Notes under the pieces: generated by a model
Database searches by the model: none
What the model saw: only the letters and a program-made list of their open reading frames with translations
Told to the model about the DNA's origin: nothing
Translations under genes and position numbers: made by a program
Shown here: positions 8,772 through 17,197 of the stretch, in pieces
How the letters are laid out: each line of letters begins with the position of its first letter
Position numbering within the stretch: the first letter of the stretch is position 1
Assembly: GCA_023475225.1 (NCBI GenBank)
Contig: JAMCVK010000016.1
Coordinates: 58,328-122,327, forward strand
Length of the DNA: 64,000 nucleotides
Direction of reading: 5' to 3'
Origin: Chloroflexota bacterium
GTDB lineage: Bacteria > Chloroflexota > UBA6077 > FW602-bin22 > JAMCVK01

Positions 8772-9992
8772 ATGACGATCACCCCGAAAGGCAACCTGCT
8801 TGTCGGCCAATCCGGTGGCTGTACGACCGTCATGAATGCCAGCCTGGTTGGCGTCATCCACGAGGCGCTTAAGCACAAACTGATCAGTGGGATCTATGGC
8901 ACCTTACACGGTGTGCTGGGAATATTAAATGGAGAACTCGTAGATTTGCAAGCCGAAAATCCCTCCACTATTGAAGGGCTACGCCTGACCCCGGCCGCTG
9001 CCCTCGGCTCCTGTCGCTATCGCTTGCAGCCCGCTGACACGGCCAAAGTCCTCCAAACGCTCAACGATTATAGTGTCAGGTATTTTATTTATATAGGCGG
9101 AAACGATTCCGCCGATACAGCCCACAAAATAGCCCAACTGGCTCAGCAATCGGGATATGACCTGAGAGTCATCCACGTGCCCAAGACTATCGATAACGAC
9201 CTACCCCTGACCGACCACTGCCCCGGATATGGCAGTGCTGCTCGCTTTCTGGCGATAGCCACCCAGGAGGCCGGACGGGATACGGAGGCTATGGCCAGGT
9301 CTGATCCGATCAAATTCATCGAGGTTATGGGCCGCAATGCTGGTTGGTTAGCAGGTGCCTGCGCCCTGGGCAAGCGTACCGACGAGGATGCGCCCCACCT
9401 CATCTATTTTCCAGAGCGCCCTCTGGCCAGCAATAAATTGCTGACTGATCTGGAGATGGTTTACCGTCGCCTCGGCTATGCCGTAGTCATCGTTCCAGAG
9501 ACGCTGCGGGATGAGAAAGGACAGCCGTTGGGCACCGTATCGGAGACACGGCTGAAGGACGCTTTTGGTCATCCCTATATTGTGGGAGTAGCCAGCCGTC
9601 TTTGCCGCTTGGTCACCGATGAGCTCGGCCTATGTGCTCGTTGGGATAAGCCAGGTACCATCCAAAGGATGTCTATGACTTGCGTTTCCTCAATAGACCT
9701 GGAAGAGGCCTATCTGACGGGCCAGATGGCCGTTCGCTACGCCCTGGAAGGACACACCGACCGTATGGTGACATTGATGAGAGAGCCAGGCCCTGCTTAC
9801 TGCTGCACGACCGCTTTGGCTGATCTGGCAGAGGTGGCTAACAGCGAGAGACCTCTGCCGGATGCCTACCTCAACGCAGAGGAGAATTTCGTCACCTCAG
9901 CCTTCGTCGCCTATGCTCAACCTCTACTCGGTAGCCCCTTGCCTCAATATGTAAGGTTAAGGAAGTTCTGCCTCCCTAGACTGACCGACTGA
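8772..9992 (+). CDS. 6-phosphofructokinase, PfkA/Pfp superfamily (probably PPi-dependent)
   Basis: 406-residue phosphofructokinase that makes fructose 1,6-bisphosphate in glycolysis. The N-terminal NLLVGQSGGCTTVMNASL is the nucleotide/phosphate loop. The phosphoryl-donor motif reads GGNDS (109-113), with Asp where ATP enzymes carry the second Gly of GGDG; this and PKTIDND (about 137-143) are features of the pyrophosphate-using group. MGRNAGWLA binds sugar phosphate. At about 400 residues it is longer than bacterial ATP-PFKs (about 320). It is monocistronic with its own promoter. PPi use is inferred from motifs. Confidence 0.88.
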   Translation: MTITPKGNLLVGQSGGCTTVMNASLVGVIHEALKHKLISGIYGTLHGVLGILNGELVDLQAENPSTIEGLRLTPAAALGSCRYRLQPADTAKVLQTLNDYSVRYFIYIGGNDSADTAHKIAQLAQQSGYDLRVIHVPKTIDNDLPLTDHCPGYGSAARFLAIATQEAGRDTEAMARSDPIKFIEVMGRNAGWLAGACALGKRTDEDAPHLIYFPERPLASNKLLTDLEMVYRRLGYAVVIVPETLRDEKGQPLGTVSETRLKDAFGHPYIVGVASRLCRLVTDELGLCARWDKPGTIQRMSMTCVSSIDLEEAYLTGQMAVRYALEGHTDRMVTLMREPGPAYCCTTALADLAEVANSERPLPDAYLNAEENFVTSAFVAYAQPLLGSPLPQYVRLRKFCLPRLTD

Positions 9993-10025
9993 CTGAGACA
10001 GTGGACGAATTACCCCCCGTGGTGA

Positions 10026-10937
10026 TCAGAAGGGAAAGGGCTTGTGCAAGGTATAGCCGAGCATACGGTCATAGAGATCTATGCGTCTATCCCTTAAGGT
10101 ATCGTTAAGTGAATTTATGATCTTTGCCCGACGGGCATCGCTGAGGTTGACCTCAGCGTAGAGTAGCTCTTCTTTGTCAGGGCTGGCCGGGCCGGCCAGC
10201 GGCCAGCCGCTCTGACCAGCGATGATGCTCGCCCCCAGAAATCGTATCCCCCTTTCGCTACCGACCCTGTCGGCGCAGGCCACAAAGACCTGATTGATAG
10301 CGGCCTGGGCGATGGTGATATAGTTCGCCAGACAATAGCCATGCTCATCCCAAGGATGAACATTGGGCGGCAGGGCCACCCAGTTGGTTGGTGCACAGAT
10401 GAGATCAGCTCCCTGTAACATCAAGATACGTGGCGGTTCGGCAAAGCGTATATCGTAGCAAATAAGCATCCCGACGTTACCAAAAGGAAGATTGAATACA
10501 GGGAATCCAAGGTCGCCAGGCTCGAAGAACAGCTTCTCCTCGTCGAAAAGGTGAGCCTTACGATAAAGCCCAAGACAGCCCTGAGGACCGACTAGGACAG
10601 CAGAGTTATAATAGCTTGCCCCCTGTCGCTCGGCTATGCCCGCCACTATATAGATGTTCTTGTCCGCTGCCTTAGCCCACCACGCCTGCACCGTTTCCCC
10701 TTCGGGTATAGGCTCGGCCAGGGCCGCCAACTCCTGGCGGCTGTTGAAAACATAGCCGGTATTGCACAGCTCAGGAAAAACGATGAGGTTGACACCATGC
10801 GCCGCTGCGTCATCGATGAACTGCAACGTCTTTTGGATATTGACCGCCTTTTCTCCTAAGCTCACCTCCATTTGGACAACAGCCAAACGTAGGGAGGCTT
10901 CCTGTCCCCGTATCCGCTCCATTGGATACGTACTCAT
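10026..10937 (-). CDS. Carbon-nitrogen hydrolase (nitrilase superfamily)
   Basis: 303-residue amidase-type member of the nitrilase superfamily, which hydrolyses amides or N-carbamoyl compounds with a Glu-Lys-Cys triad. The triad is visible: Glu56 in FPELCNTG, Lys127 in YRKAHLF, Cys160 in LICYDIRF. AVVQMEVSLG near the N-terminus is the usual first strand. ATG 10937 follows GAGGTGAGAG. It lies just downstream (9 bases) of a secreted glycosidase gene in the same orientation and could be co-transcribed. Substrate unknown; candidates are omega-amides and carbamoyl compounds. Confidence 0.88.
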   Translation of the reverse strand: MSTYPMERIRGQEASLRLAVVQMEVSLGEKAVNIQKTLQFIDDAAAHGVNLIVFPELCNTGYVFNSRQELAALAEPIPEGETVQAWWAKAADKNIYIVAGIAERQGASYYNSAVLVGPQGCLGLYRKAHLFDEEKLFFEPGDLGFPVFNLPFGNVGMLICYDIRFAEPPRILMLQGADLICAPTNWVALPPNVHPWDEHGYCLANYITIAQAAINQVFVACADRVGSERGIRFLGASIIAGQSGWPLAGPASPDKEELLYAEVNLSDARRAKIINSLNDTLRDRRIDLYDRMLGYTLHKPFPF

Positions 10938-10946
10938 CTCTCACCT

Positions 10947-12977
10947 CTACCAGTCTAAAATCAGCCCCTCCTTAGCGAGGTATTCATCACCCAGCAACTC
11001 CAACAGCACCCGAAAGTTACGATAGGGAACATTGCTGCCAGGCAAAAAACCATCCCTATCGTTCTCCGGATGGTACTCAAAAACGGCCGCCTGAAAGCGC
11101 TGGGTCCACCATCCGTTGCGTAGCTTGGGCTCCTCCTTAGGATAACCAAAAGCCTCCATCCCTCCATGGGCATCAAAATACTCCTTGAAATAGATGGGTT
11201 GTCCAGAGCGGGTGAAATCGGCCACAAAGTGCCCCAGCCCGGTGGGACGCTCTGGAGAGAAAGGAAAGTAGGTGTGTGGCCCAAGCGGAGCATCCTTAGG
11301 ATCGGCCGGGGGATCGGCCCCTGGATAAAGTATATCCCCCAGAAGACGGCGCTGGATACGATGCGCTGGAGGGTTCTCCGGGTGCCATTCCAAGATGGCG
11401 CGTTGAAAGTATTGCACAGTCTGTCCACCATTCAGCGGATCATTGATGACTCCTGTACGGGGGTAACCAAGATTATCCGTGCCACCGTGCTCCCGCAGAA
11501 ACTTCAGCCAATCTCCCGAAACAGCTCCCCCTGTCTCAGGACAAACCCATCTGTTGTTCGGATCCGTACCCACGGACGGCGGAGCAATCGGATTACCCTG
11601 TCCCTTCGGCTCAACGAGAAGCAGGGGCGAGCCACCGCTAAGATAGCGGTTCGGCTCCCCAGGTGCCGTATTATGCGTCGCCGGCGTCAGCGGCAACATG
11701 TAGTAACCACTCTGCGGCCGGACAGACACGCTCCGGCCGTATTTATCGACCATGGTAGCTGCGGAGGTCTTAGCGCGCAAATAGACTGTAGTTGGTTTAG
11801 GAGACTGATTCCAGAGCACAGTCACCTGCTCCTTCTCCTTCTCCAGTATCCCCCGTACAACGTCGCCCCTGCGTTCTACACTGACATGTTTGGCACCCGC
11901 AAAATAGCGGGTGACGACCTGAAAAGCGGTATAGGCCGGCCGCGGCGAGCCATCGCCCCGTATCAGCCCAAACGATTCTGTTCCCGGCTGGTGAATTGGA
12001 TCGTCGCTCATCTTGTAGAGCGAGATGCGTTCTACACCAGCAGCCAGGGCATAAACGAAGGCCTGAATTACGAAGGAAGCCTGTTCATCGAGGGTGGCCC
12101 GGAAGCGTTCGCGGGGTAAAGGGGCCAGAGGATCATCCCAGGGAGCCACGTTCGTCTCGTTGATCCAGATGGGCTTAGCGAAGCCATATTTGGCCATGAT
12201 TTGATGGAAAAGAAGGGGAATATCATAGAGGGACTTGGGATCGTTATATAACTGGAGAACGGCCGCATCGAAGTACCAGTTGTTCGCCACTGCTGTTGGA
12301 TCAGCCTTAGCCACCTCCAGCAAGCGTTCAAAGTACTGCTGCCGCCCATACTCTGCATCCCACCAATAGGTCAACCCAGCCAGCAACACCCTCGTCTGCG
12401 GATCGGCCGCCTTAGCTGCCAGATACGCTACCTTCAAGAGCTGGTAATAATCAGCCACCGAGCCACTCCAAGTATAGCCAGCCCGGCCCGGGTCCCAGAC
12501 ATCCGGTTCATTCCAAATGACCCAGGTGTCGATACGTCCTTTGTAATGGGATACAATCCTTTTCACAAACTGCCCCCAATAGTTATCAGGATGGTCATAG
12601 GGCAGATAGAGATTCTTCGGGGGATCGAAAGGGTGGCCCCCGCCGTTGGCCCAGGGCGGCGTGTTGATCAGGCAACCCACCACCGAACGCCCTGCCCCCA
12701 ATTCCGCTTTCAATAAGCCGTCAGGGAGATAGGAGGAGTTCCAATCAGTTGCTGAGGTAGGTTGAATACTATTCCACCAAAAGAGGATCCGCTGCCAGCG
12801 CACAGCGGCCTCGCCCGCCGCCTTAGGCGCTCGGAATGCTTCTACCGCCCCAAAGCGCGGATCGCCTTTTGGCTCGGCGGCAGTGGCTGAGGGCAAAGGT
12901 CCGCGGATGACTGACACCAGGAGCAAGCAAGAGAAAACGGCGGACAAATGGCTGAGGGCATACGTCTTCCATCTCAT
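10947..12977 (-). CDS. Secreted clan-A glycosidase-like protein with C-terminal LGFP-type repeats
   Basis: 676 residues. A signal peptide (about 1-34, ending SATAAEP) precedes a TIM-barrel glycosidase domain. The acid/base Glu157 lies in VIWNEPDVW and the nucleophile Glu274 in WINETNVAPW, the beta-4/beta-7 arrangement of clan GH-A. The C-terminal part carries two LGFP-like motifs (GGTDNLGYPRTG and GGMEAFGYPKEE), each followed by an aromatic stretch with FEYHPEN or LEWHPEN; such repeats bind cell-wall polymers. It should be exported and attached to, or act on, envelope or external polysaccharide. The exact GH family cannot be fixed by eye (GH39-like is plausible). Confidence 0.8.
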   Translation of the reverse strand: MRWKTYALSHLSAVFSCLLLVSVIRGPLPSATAAEPKGDPRFGAVEAFRAPKAAGEAAVRWQRILFWWNSIQPTSATDWNSSYLPDGLLKAELGAGRSVVGCLINTPPWANGGGHPFDPPKNLYLPYDHPDNYWGQFVKRIVSHYKGRIDTWVIWNEPDVWDPGRAGYTWSGSVADYYQLLKVAYLAAKAADPQTRVLLAGLTYWWDAEYGRQQYFERLLEVAKADPTAVANNWYFDAAVLQLYNDPKSLYDIPLLFHQIMAKYGFAKPIWINETNVAPWDDPLAPLPRERFRATLDEQASFVIQAFVYALAAGVERISLYKMSDDPIHQPGTESFGLIRGDGSPRPAYTAFQVVTRYFAGAKHVSVERRGDVVRGILEKEKEQVTVLWNQSPKPTTVYLRAKTSAATMVDKYGRSVSVRPQSGYYMLPLTPATHNTAPGEPNRYLSGGSPLLLVEPKGQGNPIAPPSVGTDPNNRWVCPETGGAVSGDWLKFLREHGGTDNLGYPRTGVINDPLNGGQTVQYFQRAILEWHPENPPAHRIQRRLLGDILYPGADPPADPKDAPLGPHTYFPFSPERPTGLGHFVADFTRSGQPIYFKEYFDAHGGMEAFGYPKEEPKLRNGWWTQRFQAAVFEYHPENDRDGFLPGSNVPYRNFRVLLELLGDEYLAKEGLILDW

Positions 12978-13041
12978 CGACGCGACTGAACCTCCTCATA
13001 GATGTGAGCGAAGAGCCATTCACGCCCAAGCTCGCCCGCCA

Positions 13042-15654
13042 TCATACAACATCTGAGGAGGATTTGTCACGCCTTTTTGCCCCATCATATCCCAAGAGAC
13101 GCATCCCATTGAGGGTGACCAGAAGCGAGGCCCCCATATCAGCCACGATGGCCAGCCAAAGGGTTATCCAACCCGGGAAAGTCATGGCTAAGAAAAGGGC
13201 TTTAATGACCAGCGAGAAAGCGATGTTCTGCTTGATGATGCCCAGTGCCTTTCGGCTCAGGCCCATCGCATAAGGAAGCTTCCCCAGATCATCGGCCATA
13301 AGAGCGATGTCGGCCGTTTCCAGGGCCACATCAGTACCTGCTGCGCCCATGGCGATGCCCACCGTCGCTGCGGCCAGGGCCGGAGCATCGTTCACCCCAT
13401 CGCCCACCATCCCCACCTTACCGTAGCGACTGAGCAACTCCTTTACAGCCTCAACCTTCGCCTCTGGCAGGAGTCCGGCCCGATACTCGTCAACACCGGC
13501 TTGCTGGGCGATGGCCCGCGTCGTACCCTCGTTATCCCCAGTGAGCATCACCAATCGCTGGATACCGTCCCGCCGTAGCTCAGCGATGGCTGTGCCTGCC
13601 CCGGCACGCAGGTGGTCACTCACCCCGATGATGCCCAATAGCTCCTGGGCTGTACCGACCAGAAGAACAGTTTTACCTTCAGATTGAAAACGCTCAATGA
13701 TCCTCTCAGCTTCGGACGACAGTTTCCCCAGCTCCTGGAACAGGCGGGGGCTGCCAACGTAATATGTCTCGCCGTCCAGAGTTGCCTGAACCCCCTTGCC
13801 AGTTACCGCTTCAAAGTCGGTCACCTCGTGGCGGTGATCGCTCCGCTTGTTCACATCGTTGGAGCGGCGAAGCACGGCTGCGGCCAGGGGATGCTCGGAG
13901 CGGCCCTCCACTGCCGCTGCCAAGTGTATGATCTCGTCAGCAGCGTACTTCCCCAGCGATACCACATCGGTCACCTGTGGGCGACCCACGGTGAGAGTCC
14001 CGGTTTTATCGAAGGCCAGCACCTTGAGCGCACCAGCCGCCTCCAGGTAGGCCCCTCCCTTGATCAACACAGCGGCTCTGGCCGCACTGGCTATGCCAGA
14101 CACGATAGAAACCGGCGTCGAGATAACCAGGGCGCAAGGGCAGGAGATGACCAAAAGCACCAGAGCACGGTAAAACCAGAACCCGAAGGGTTGCCCGAAG
14201 AGAAGCCAGGGGACAAGGGCCAGGGCTACAGCGATAGCGATGACAGCCGGTGTGTAGTAATGGGCAAACCTATCCACAAAACGCTGTGAAGGTGCTTTCT
14301 GAGCCTGGGCTTCCTCGACCAGTTGGATGATCTTAGCCAGCGTCGTCTCCCGGTAGGGCTTGGTGACGCGGACCTCGAGATAGCCCCGTTCGTTGAGCGT
14401 ACCGGCAAAGACCTCGTCACCGAGGCCTTTCTCTACCGGCACTGATTCGCCAGTAACTGACGCCTGGTTCACTACTGAGCTTCCCCCCACCACTTCCCCA
14501 TCCATGGGAATCTTCTCCCCCGGGCGCACAACCACCACATCGCCAACTTGTACTTCTTCAGTCGCCAAGGTGAGCTCATTATTACCCCGCCGTACCCTGG
14601 CTGTGTTGGGGGCGAGCTCCATGATGGCCCGGATAGCACCCCGCGCTCGATCCATTGTGTAACCTTCAAGCGTATTACCCAGGGAGAAGAGGAGAACGAC
14701 CGTCGCTCCCTCAGCCCATTCACCAATAGCCGCAGCACCCAGGGCAGCGATGGTCATGAGCAGATTCATATCTATCGTCCGACTACGCCAGAGGCTGTAG
14801 AGCCCACTGCGAGCGATGAGGTAGCCCCCGAGAACCATCGCCAGGGCGTAGGCCGCCGTACTTAGTAGCGACGAGACCCCAAGCAGAGAGAGGATGAAAC
14901 CAAGGACGAGGGACAGACCAGAGCCAGCGGTGAGGAGTGCCCGGCGGTTCCGTCGCCAGAAGGGCGCTTCCGCAGCCACAGCCTGTGACGTTTCCGGGCT
15001 CGCGCCATAGCCAGTCTGCTCCACCGCCCGTGCTACCTCTTCAGGCACCACCTGGGGAGCGTGCCATACCGTAAGTCTGGCTGCGGCAAAGTTGACTTTC
15101 GCCTTGCGCACTCCCGGCATAGCAGCGACGTTTCTCTCGATGGTGAGGGCGCAATCGGCGCAGTCCATGCCGCTGATGCGGAAGACCGAGATGCGCTGCC
15201 CGGCCCCAACCATTGCTGAAGGTTCAACCACACGATAGCCTAGCTCCTGGATGCAGGCTACAATGGCTCCCCGGCTTATCTGGTCCGCTTCGTACTCCAG
15301 GCGCATCCCAGCCGTAACAGGGTTCACAGAGACGTACAACACGCCTGGAAGACGGGCAATAGCCCCCTCCAGCTTCGCGGCACAGTCAGCGCAATCAATG
15401 TCGGTGATGGTTAGCGTCTCATGGATGAAGCGTCGGCTGATACCCGCCCCTAAGTCCCTGGCTAGCCCCTCAAGACGGCTTAAGGAGACCAGGTTGGGAT
15501 CATAGGAGAGCATAAGGGTCGCTCTCTCCACATTTATCGTGGCAGACTCGACGCCCTTGATCAGAGTCAACGATTCCTGTAAGCGATTGACGCAACGTTC
15601 GCATTCCCCATTCTGAGAAAGGATCAGTGGTAGGCTTAAGGTTTTTGTCTCCAT
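13042..15654 (-). CDS. Zn2+/Cd2+/Pb2+-type P1B ATPase
   Basis: 870-residue heavy-metal efflux ATPase. Three N-terminal metal-binding-like repeats carry CERC (about 18-21), CADC (about 90) and CADC (about 170); the first is atypical. The membrane motif SCPCALVISTP (CPC), DKTGTLTVGRP with the phosphorylated Asp, the HP motif (SEHPLAAAV) and GDGVNDAPALAAA follow. CPC in this context and the ArsR/SmtB gene just upstream in the same operon (gap 6 bases) point to Zn/Cd/Pb rather than Cu; a separate CopA-type ATPase occurs at 47-50 kb. Confidence 0.93.
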   Translation of the reverse strand: METKTLSLPLILSQNGECERCVNRLQESLTLIKGVESATINVERATLMLSYDPNLVSLSRLEGLARDLGAGISRRFIHETLTITDIDCADCAAKLEGAIARLPGVLYVSVNPVTAGMRLEYEADQISRGAIVACIQELGYRVVEPSAMVGAGQRISVFRISGMDCADCALTIERNVAAMPGVRKAKVNFAAARLTVWHAPQVVPEEVARAVEQTGYGASPETSQAVAAEAPFWRRNRRALLTAGSGLSLVLGFILSLLGVSSLLSTAAYALAMVLGGYLIARSGLYSLWRSRTIDMNLLMTIAALGAAAIGEWAEGATVVLLFSLGNTLEGYTMDRARGAIRAIMELAPNTARVRRGNNELTLATEEVQVGDVVVVRPGEKIPMDGEVVGGSSVVNQASVTGESVPVEKGLGDEVFAGTLNERGYLEVRVTKPYRETTLAKIIQLVEEAQAQKAPSQRFVDRFAHYYTPAVIAIAVALALVPWLLFGQPFGFWFYRALVLLVISCPCALVISTPVSIVSGIASAARAAVLIKGGAYLEAAGALKVLAFDKTGTLTVGRPQVTDVVSLGKYAADEIIHLAAAVEGRSEHPLAAAVLRRSNDVNKRSDHRHEVTDFEAVTGKGVQATLDGETYYVGSPRLFQELGKLSSEAERIIERFQSEGKTVLLVGTAQELLGIIGVSDHLRAGAGTAIAELRRDGIQRLVMLTGDNEGTTRAIAQQAGVDEYRAGLLPEAKVEAVKELLSRYGKVGMVGDGVNDAPALAAATVGIAMGAAGTDVALETADIALMADDLGKLPYAMGLSRKALGIIKQNIAFSLVIKALFLAMTFPGWITLWLAIVADMGASLLVTLNGMRLLGYDGAKRRDKSSSDVV

Positions 15655-15660
15655 ATCCTA

Positions 15661-16056
15661 CTATCCGCTCTCCTCACCGTGTCGCAGATGGTCCAGGCAG
15701 ACATTTAAGAGGGTACGAATGTGCGCATCATCCAGGGAATAATAAACCATCTTGCCCTCACGGTGACTCTTAACCAACCTGAGATTGCGCAGCACACGCA
15801 GGTGCTGAGACACCGCCGCCTCTGAAAGTCCCACTATCGCCGCTAGAGCACAAACACAAAGCTCCTGCTGAAGGAGACTGTAAATAATTTTAGCTCGGCT
15901 CGAATCACCCAAAGTGCGAAATGTCTCGGCCAGCTGGAAATAGACATTGTCCTCCAGAAGCAGCGCCTTCCCCTTGGCCACCTTAGCCGCATCAATGCTG
16001 CGTACCTCACAAATATCTGCTTCCATCTCCCTTCCTACCCTGGAGGCTCCCTCCAT
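15661..16056 (-). CDS. ArsR/SmtB-family metal-responsive repressor
   Basis: 131-residue winged-helix repressor. ELCVCALA (about 67-74) is the alpha-3 metal site, GLSEAAVSQHLRVLRNLRLV is the recognition helix (here split as GLSEAAVSQHL and RVLRNLRLV), and MVYYSLDD the wing. Extra Cys/His near the N-terminus (DICEV) and C-terminus (NVCLDHLRHG) could complete a Cd/Pb/Zn site as in CadC and CmtR. Two starts are possible: ATG 16056 with GGGGGAGA upstream, or ATG 16026 with GGAAGGGAG. It should repress its own operon with the P1B ATPase and release DNA on metal binding. Confidence 0.9.
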   Translation of the reverse strand: MEGASRVGREMEADICEVRSIDAAKVAKGKALLLEDNVYFQLAETFRTLGDSSRAKIIYSLLQQELCVCALAAIVGLSEAAVSQHLRVLRNLRLVKSHREGKMVYYSLDDAHIRTLLNVCLDHLRHGEESG

Positions 16057-16112
16057 TTCTTATCTCCCCCATCTTTATTTCAATAGTTACGCAAATGATA
16101 AACTATGTCTGC

Positions 16113-16141
16113 ATTATAAAGCATTGCCGCTAGAAGTGCAA
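16113..16141 (-). promoter_or_regulatory. Promoter of the arsR-type/P1B ATPase operon
   Basis: On the minus strand: TTGCAC (16141-16136), 17-base spacer, TATAAT (16118-16113), about 55-60 bases before the repressor ATG. A-T-rich partly symmetric sequence downstream of the -10 could hold the SmtB/CadC-type operator, but no clean 12-2-12 palindrome was identified. Confidence 0.65.
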
Positions 16142-16165
16142 CTGTTTAGCTCAAAAACTAGTACC

Positions 16166-16194
16166 TTGACAAGTGGGGGGAGCAGTAATATAAT
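16166..16194 (+). promoter_or_regulatory. Exact-consensus sigma-70 promoter of the fibre/glycosidase-like cassette
   Basis: TTGACA (16166-16171), 17-base spacer, TATAAT (16189-16194): a perfect consensus promoter. It lies 31 bases before the ATG of the 64-residue gene, divergent from the metal operon. It is the only full-consensus promoter noticed in the window and implies strong expression of the downstream cassette. Confidence 0.75.
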
Positions 16195-16225
16195 GTTAAT
16201 AATAAGATAAGAGTGGAGGCACCTG

Positions 16226-16420
16226 ATGAATCCACCCCTCGAGCCAAGTCCGCTACCCTCCCTGCGCATCTCAGGGGTCGTCCTCAGCAAGCCCCAGCTC
16301 ATCGAGGCCCTGCGCCTCTACATTCCCAACCTCAGCGACATCCAGGCCCTTGATGAGGGGGAGCGCTTCTACCTTGCCCTTAGGTTTGACCTCTCCCCAG
16401 AAGAGGGTGCCTGGCCATAG
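16226..16420 (+). CDS. Small uncharacterised protein (64 aa)
   Basis: 64 residues from ATG 16226 with GTGGAGGCACCTG upstream (GGAGG, good spacing). Starts with a Pro-rich stretch (NPPLEPSPLPSL) and then has an amphipathic segment (LIEALRLYIPNLSDIQAL). No signal peptide, membrane segment, Cys pair or recognised domain. It is the first gene after the consensus promoter and lies 43 bases before the fibre-like gene, so it is probably translated with that cassette. Function unknown. Confidence 0.6.
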   Translation: MNPPLEPSPLPSLRISGVVLSKPQLIEALRLYIPNLSDIQALDEGERFYLALRFDLSPEEGAWP

Positions 16421-16463
16421 GGACTTGTCGGTTCGCCTCACTTATATGAAAGGAGCGTGAGCG

Positions 16464-17060
16464 ATGGCCACCTTCAACGAGGATGTCCTGATTAGCAACG
16501 ACTATACGCTTACTGTCGGTGGAAAGATCTACCTGAATGGGCGGGTGCTCTCCCGCAATAGCGATGGGGACTACCTCTCCCTTTTGGGAAGCGTTACGAC
16601 AGATGGCAGCCACCTCAACATCTATGGCTCAGCTAATCCCTCCTCTCCCAACGCCATCGAGAACGTGGTGCGTTCGGGTGGCCGGTGGTACATCTGGGCT
16701 GGGGCGTTTGTAGCCAGCATTGATACCTCAGGGAGGCTGGCCGTGGGCTATGGGGGGACGAGCATCCCCGCCCTGAGCGATCCTCTGAACGTCTATGGCT
16801 TTGGCACGGCGCGGGTGGCCTGGGTGGATGCTGGGGGCAATCTCACGGTGGCGGGGAACCTGGTGCTGGATAACTGGGCCAAGTATGTGGGTGTGCCTGA
16901 CAATGTGCGGCTGGTCTTCAATAATGGGTTATTGAGCCTCTATGGTGGGGTGGGCAACCCGCTGACGCTGAATGCTGCTGGGGATCTGAGCGTAAGTGGC
17001 AAGGTGACTGTGGGCGGGCGAGAGGCAATCAACAGTAGTGGGGCCTGTCTGTACGTTTGA
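16464..17060 (+). CDS. Beta-rich fibre-like protein
   Basis: 198 residues from ATG 16464 with AAAGGAGCGTGAGCG upstream. No signal peptide. It is very rich in Gly, Asn, Ser, Thr and Val with short repeating units such as AGGNLTVAGNLVL, AAGDLSVSGKVTVGG and DTSGRLAVGYGG, a pattern seen in tail-fibre and adhesin shafts built from beta-helix or triple-beta-spiral repeats. It ends with INSSGACLYV, a short tip with one Cys. No phage structural genes lie nearby. Function is inferred from composition only. Confidence 0.65.
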   Translation: MATFNEDVLISNDYTLTVGGKIYLNGRVLSRNSDGDYLSLLGSVTTDGSHLNIYGSANPSSPNAIENVVRSGGRWYIWAGAFVASIDTSGRLAVGYGGTSIPALSDPLNVYGFGTARVAWVDAGGNLTVAGNLVLDNWAKYVGVPDNVRLVFNNGLLSLYGGVGNPLTLNAAGDLSVSGKVTVGGREAINSSGACLYV

Positions 17061-17197
17061 GGATGGATGACCGTGAAGGATGACTAAGTGAAAGCAGCCC
17101 AGTTTTGCTATCGCCTCGCTGCAGCAAACGATCAATAAGGCGTAGCAGGTCTATCGGGCTCCAGATCAGTAAACTGTTCTTGCTTGGAGGATGAGCT

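Noticed and set aside
11166..12119. 317-residue open frame on the plus strand
   Set aside because: Antisense to the secreted glycosidase gene, with basic low-complexity composition and no ribosome-binding site; the minus-strand gene has clear motifs.
13684..14289. 201-residue open frame opposite the Zn/Cd ATPase
   Set aside because: Shadow of a GC-rich conserved gene; no protein-like pattern.
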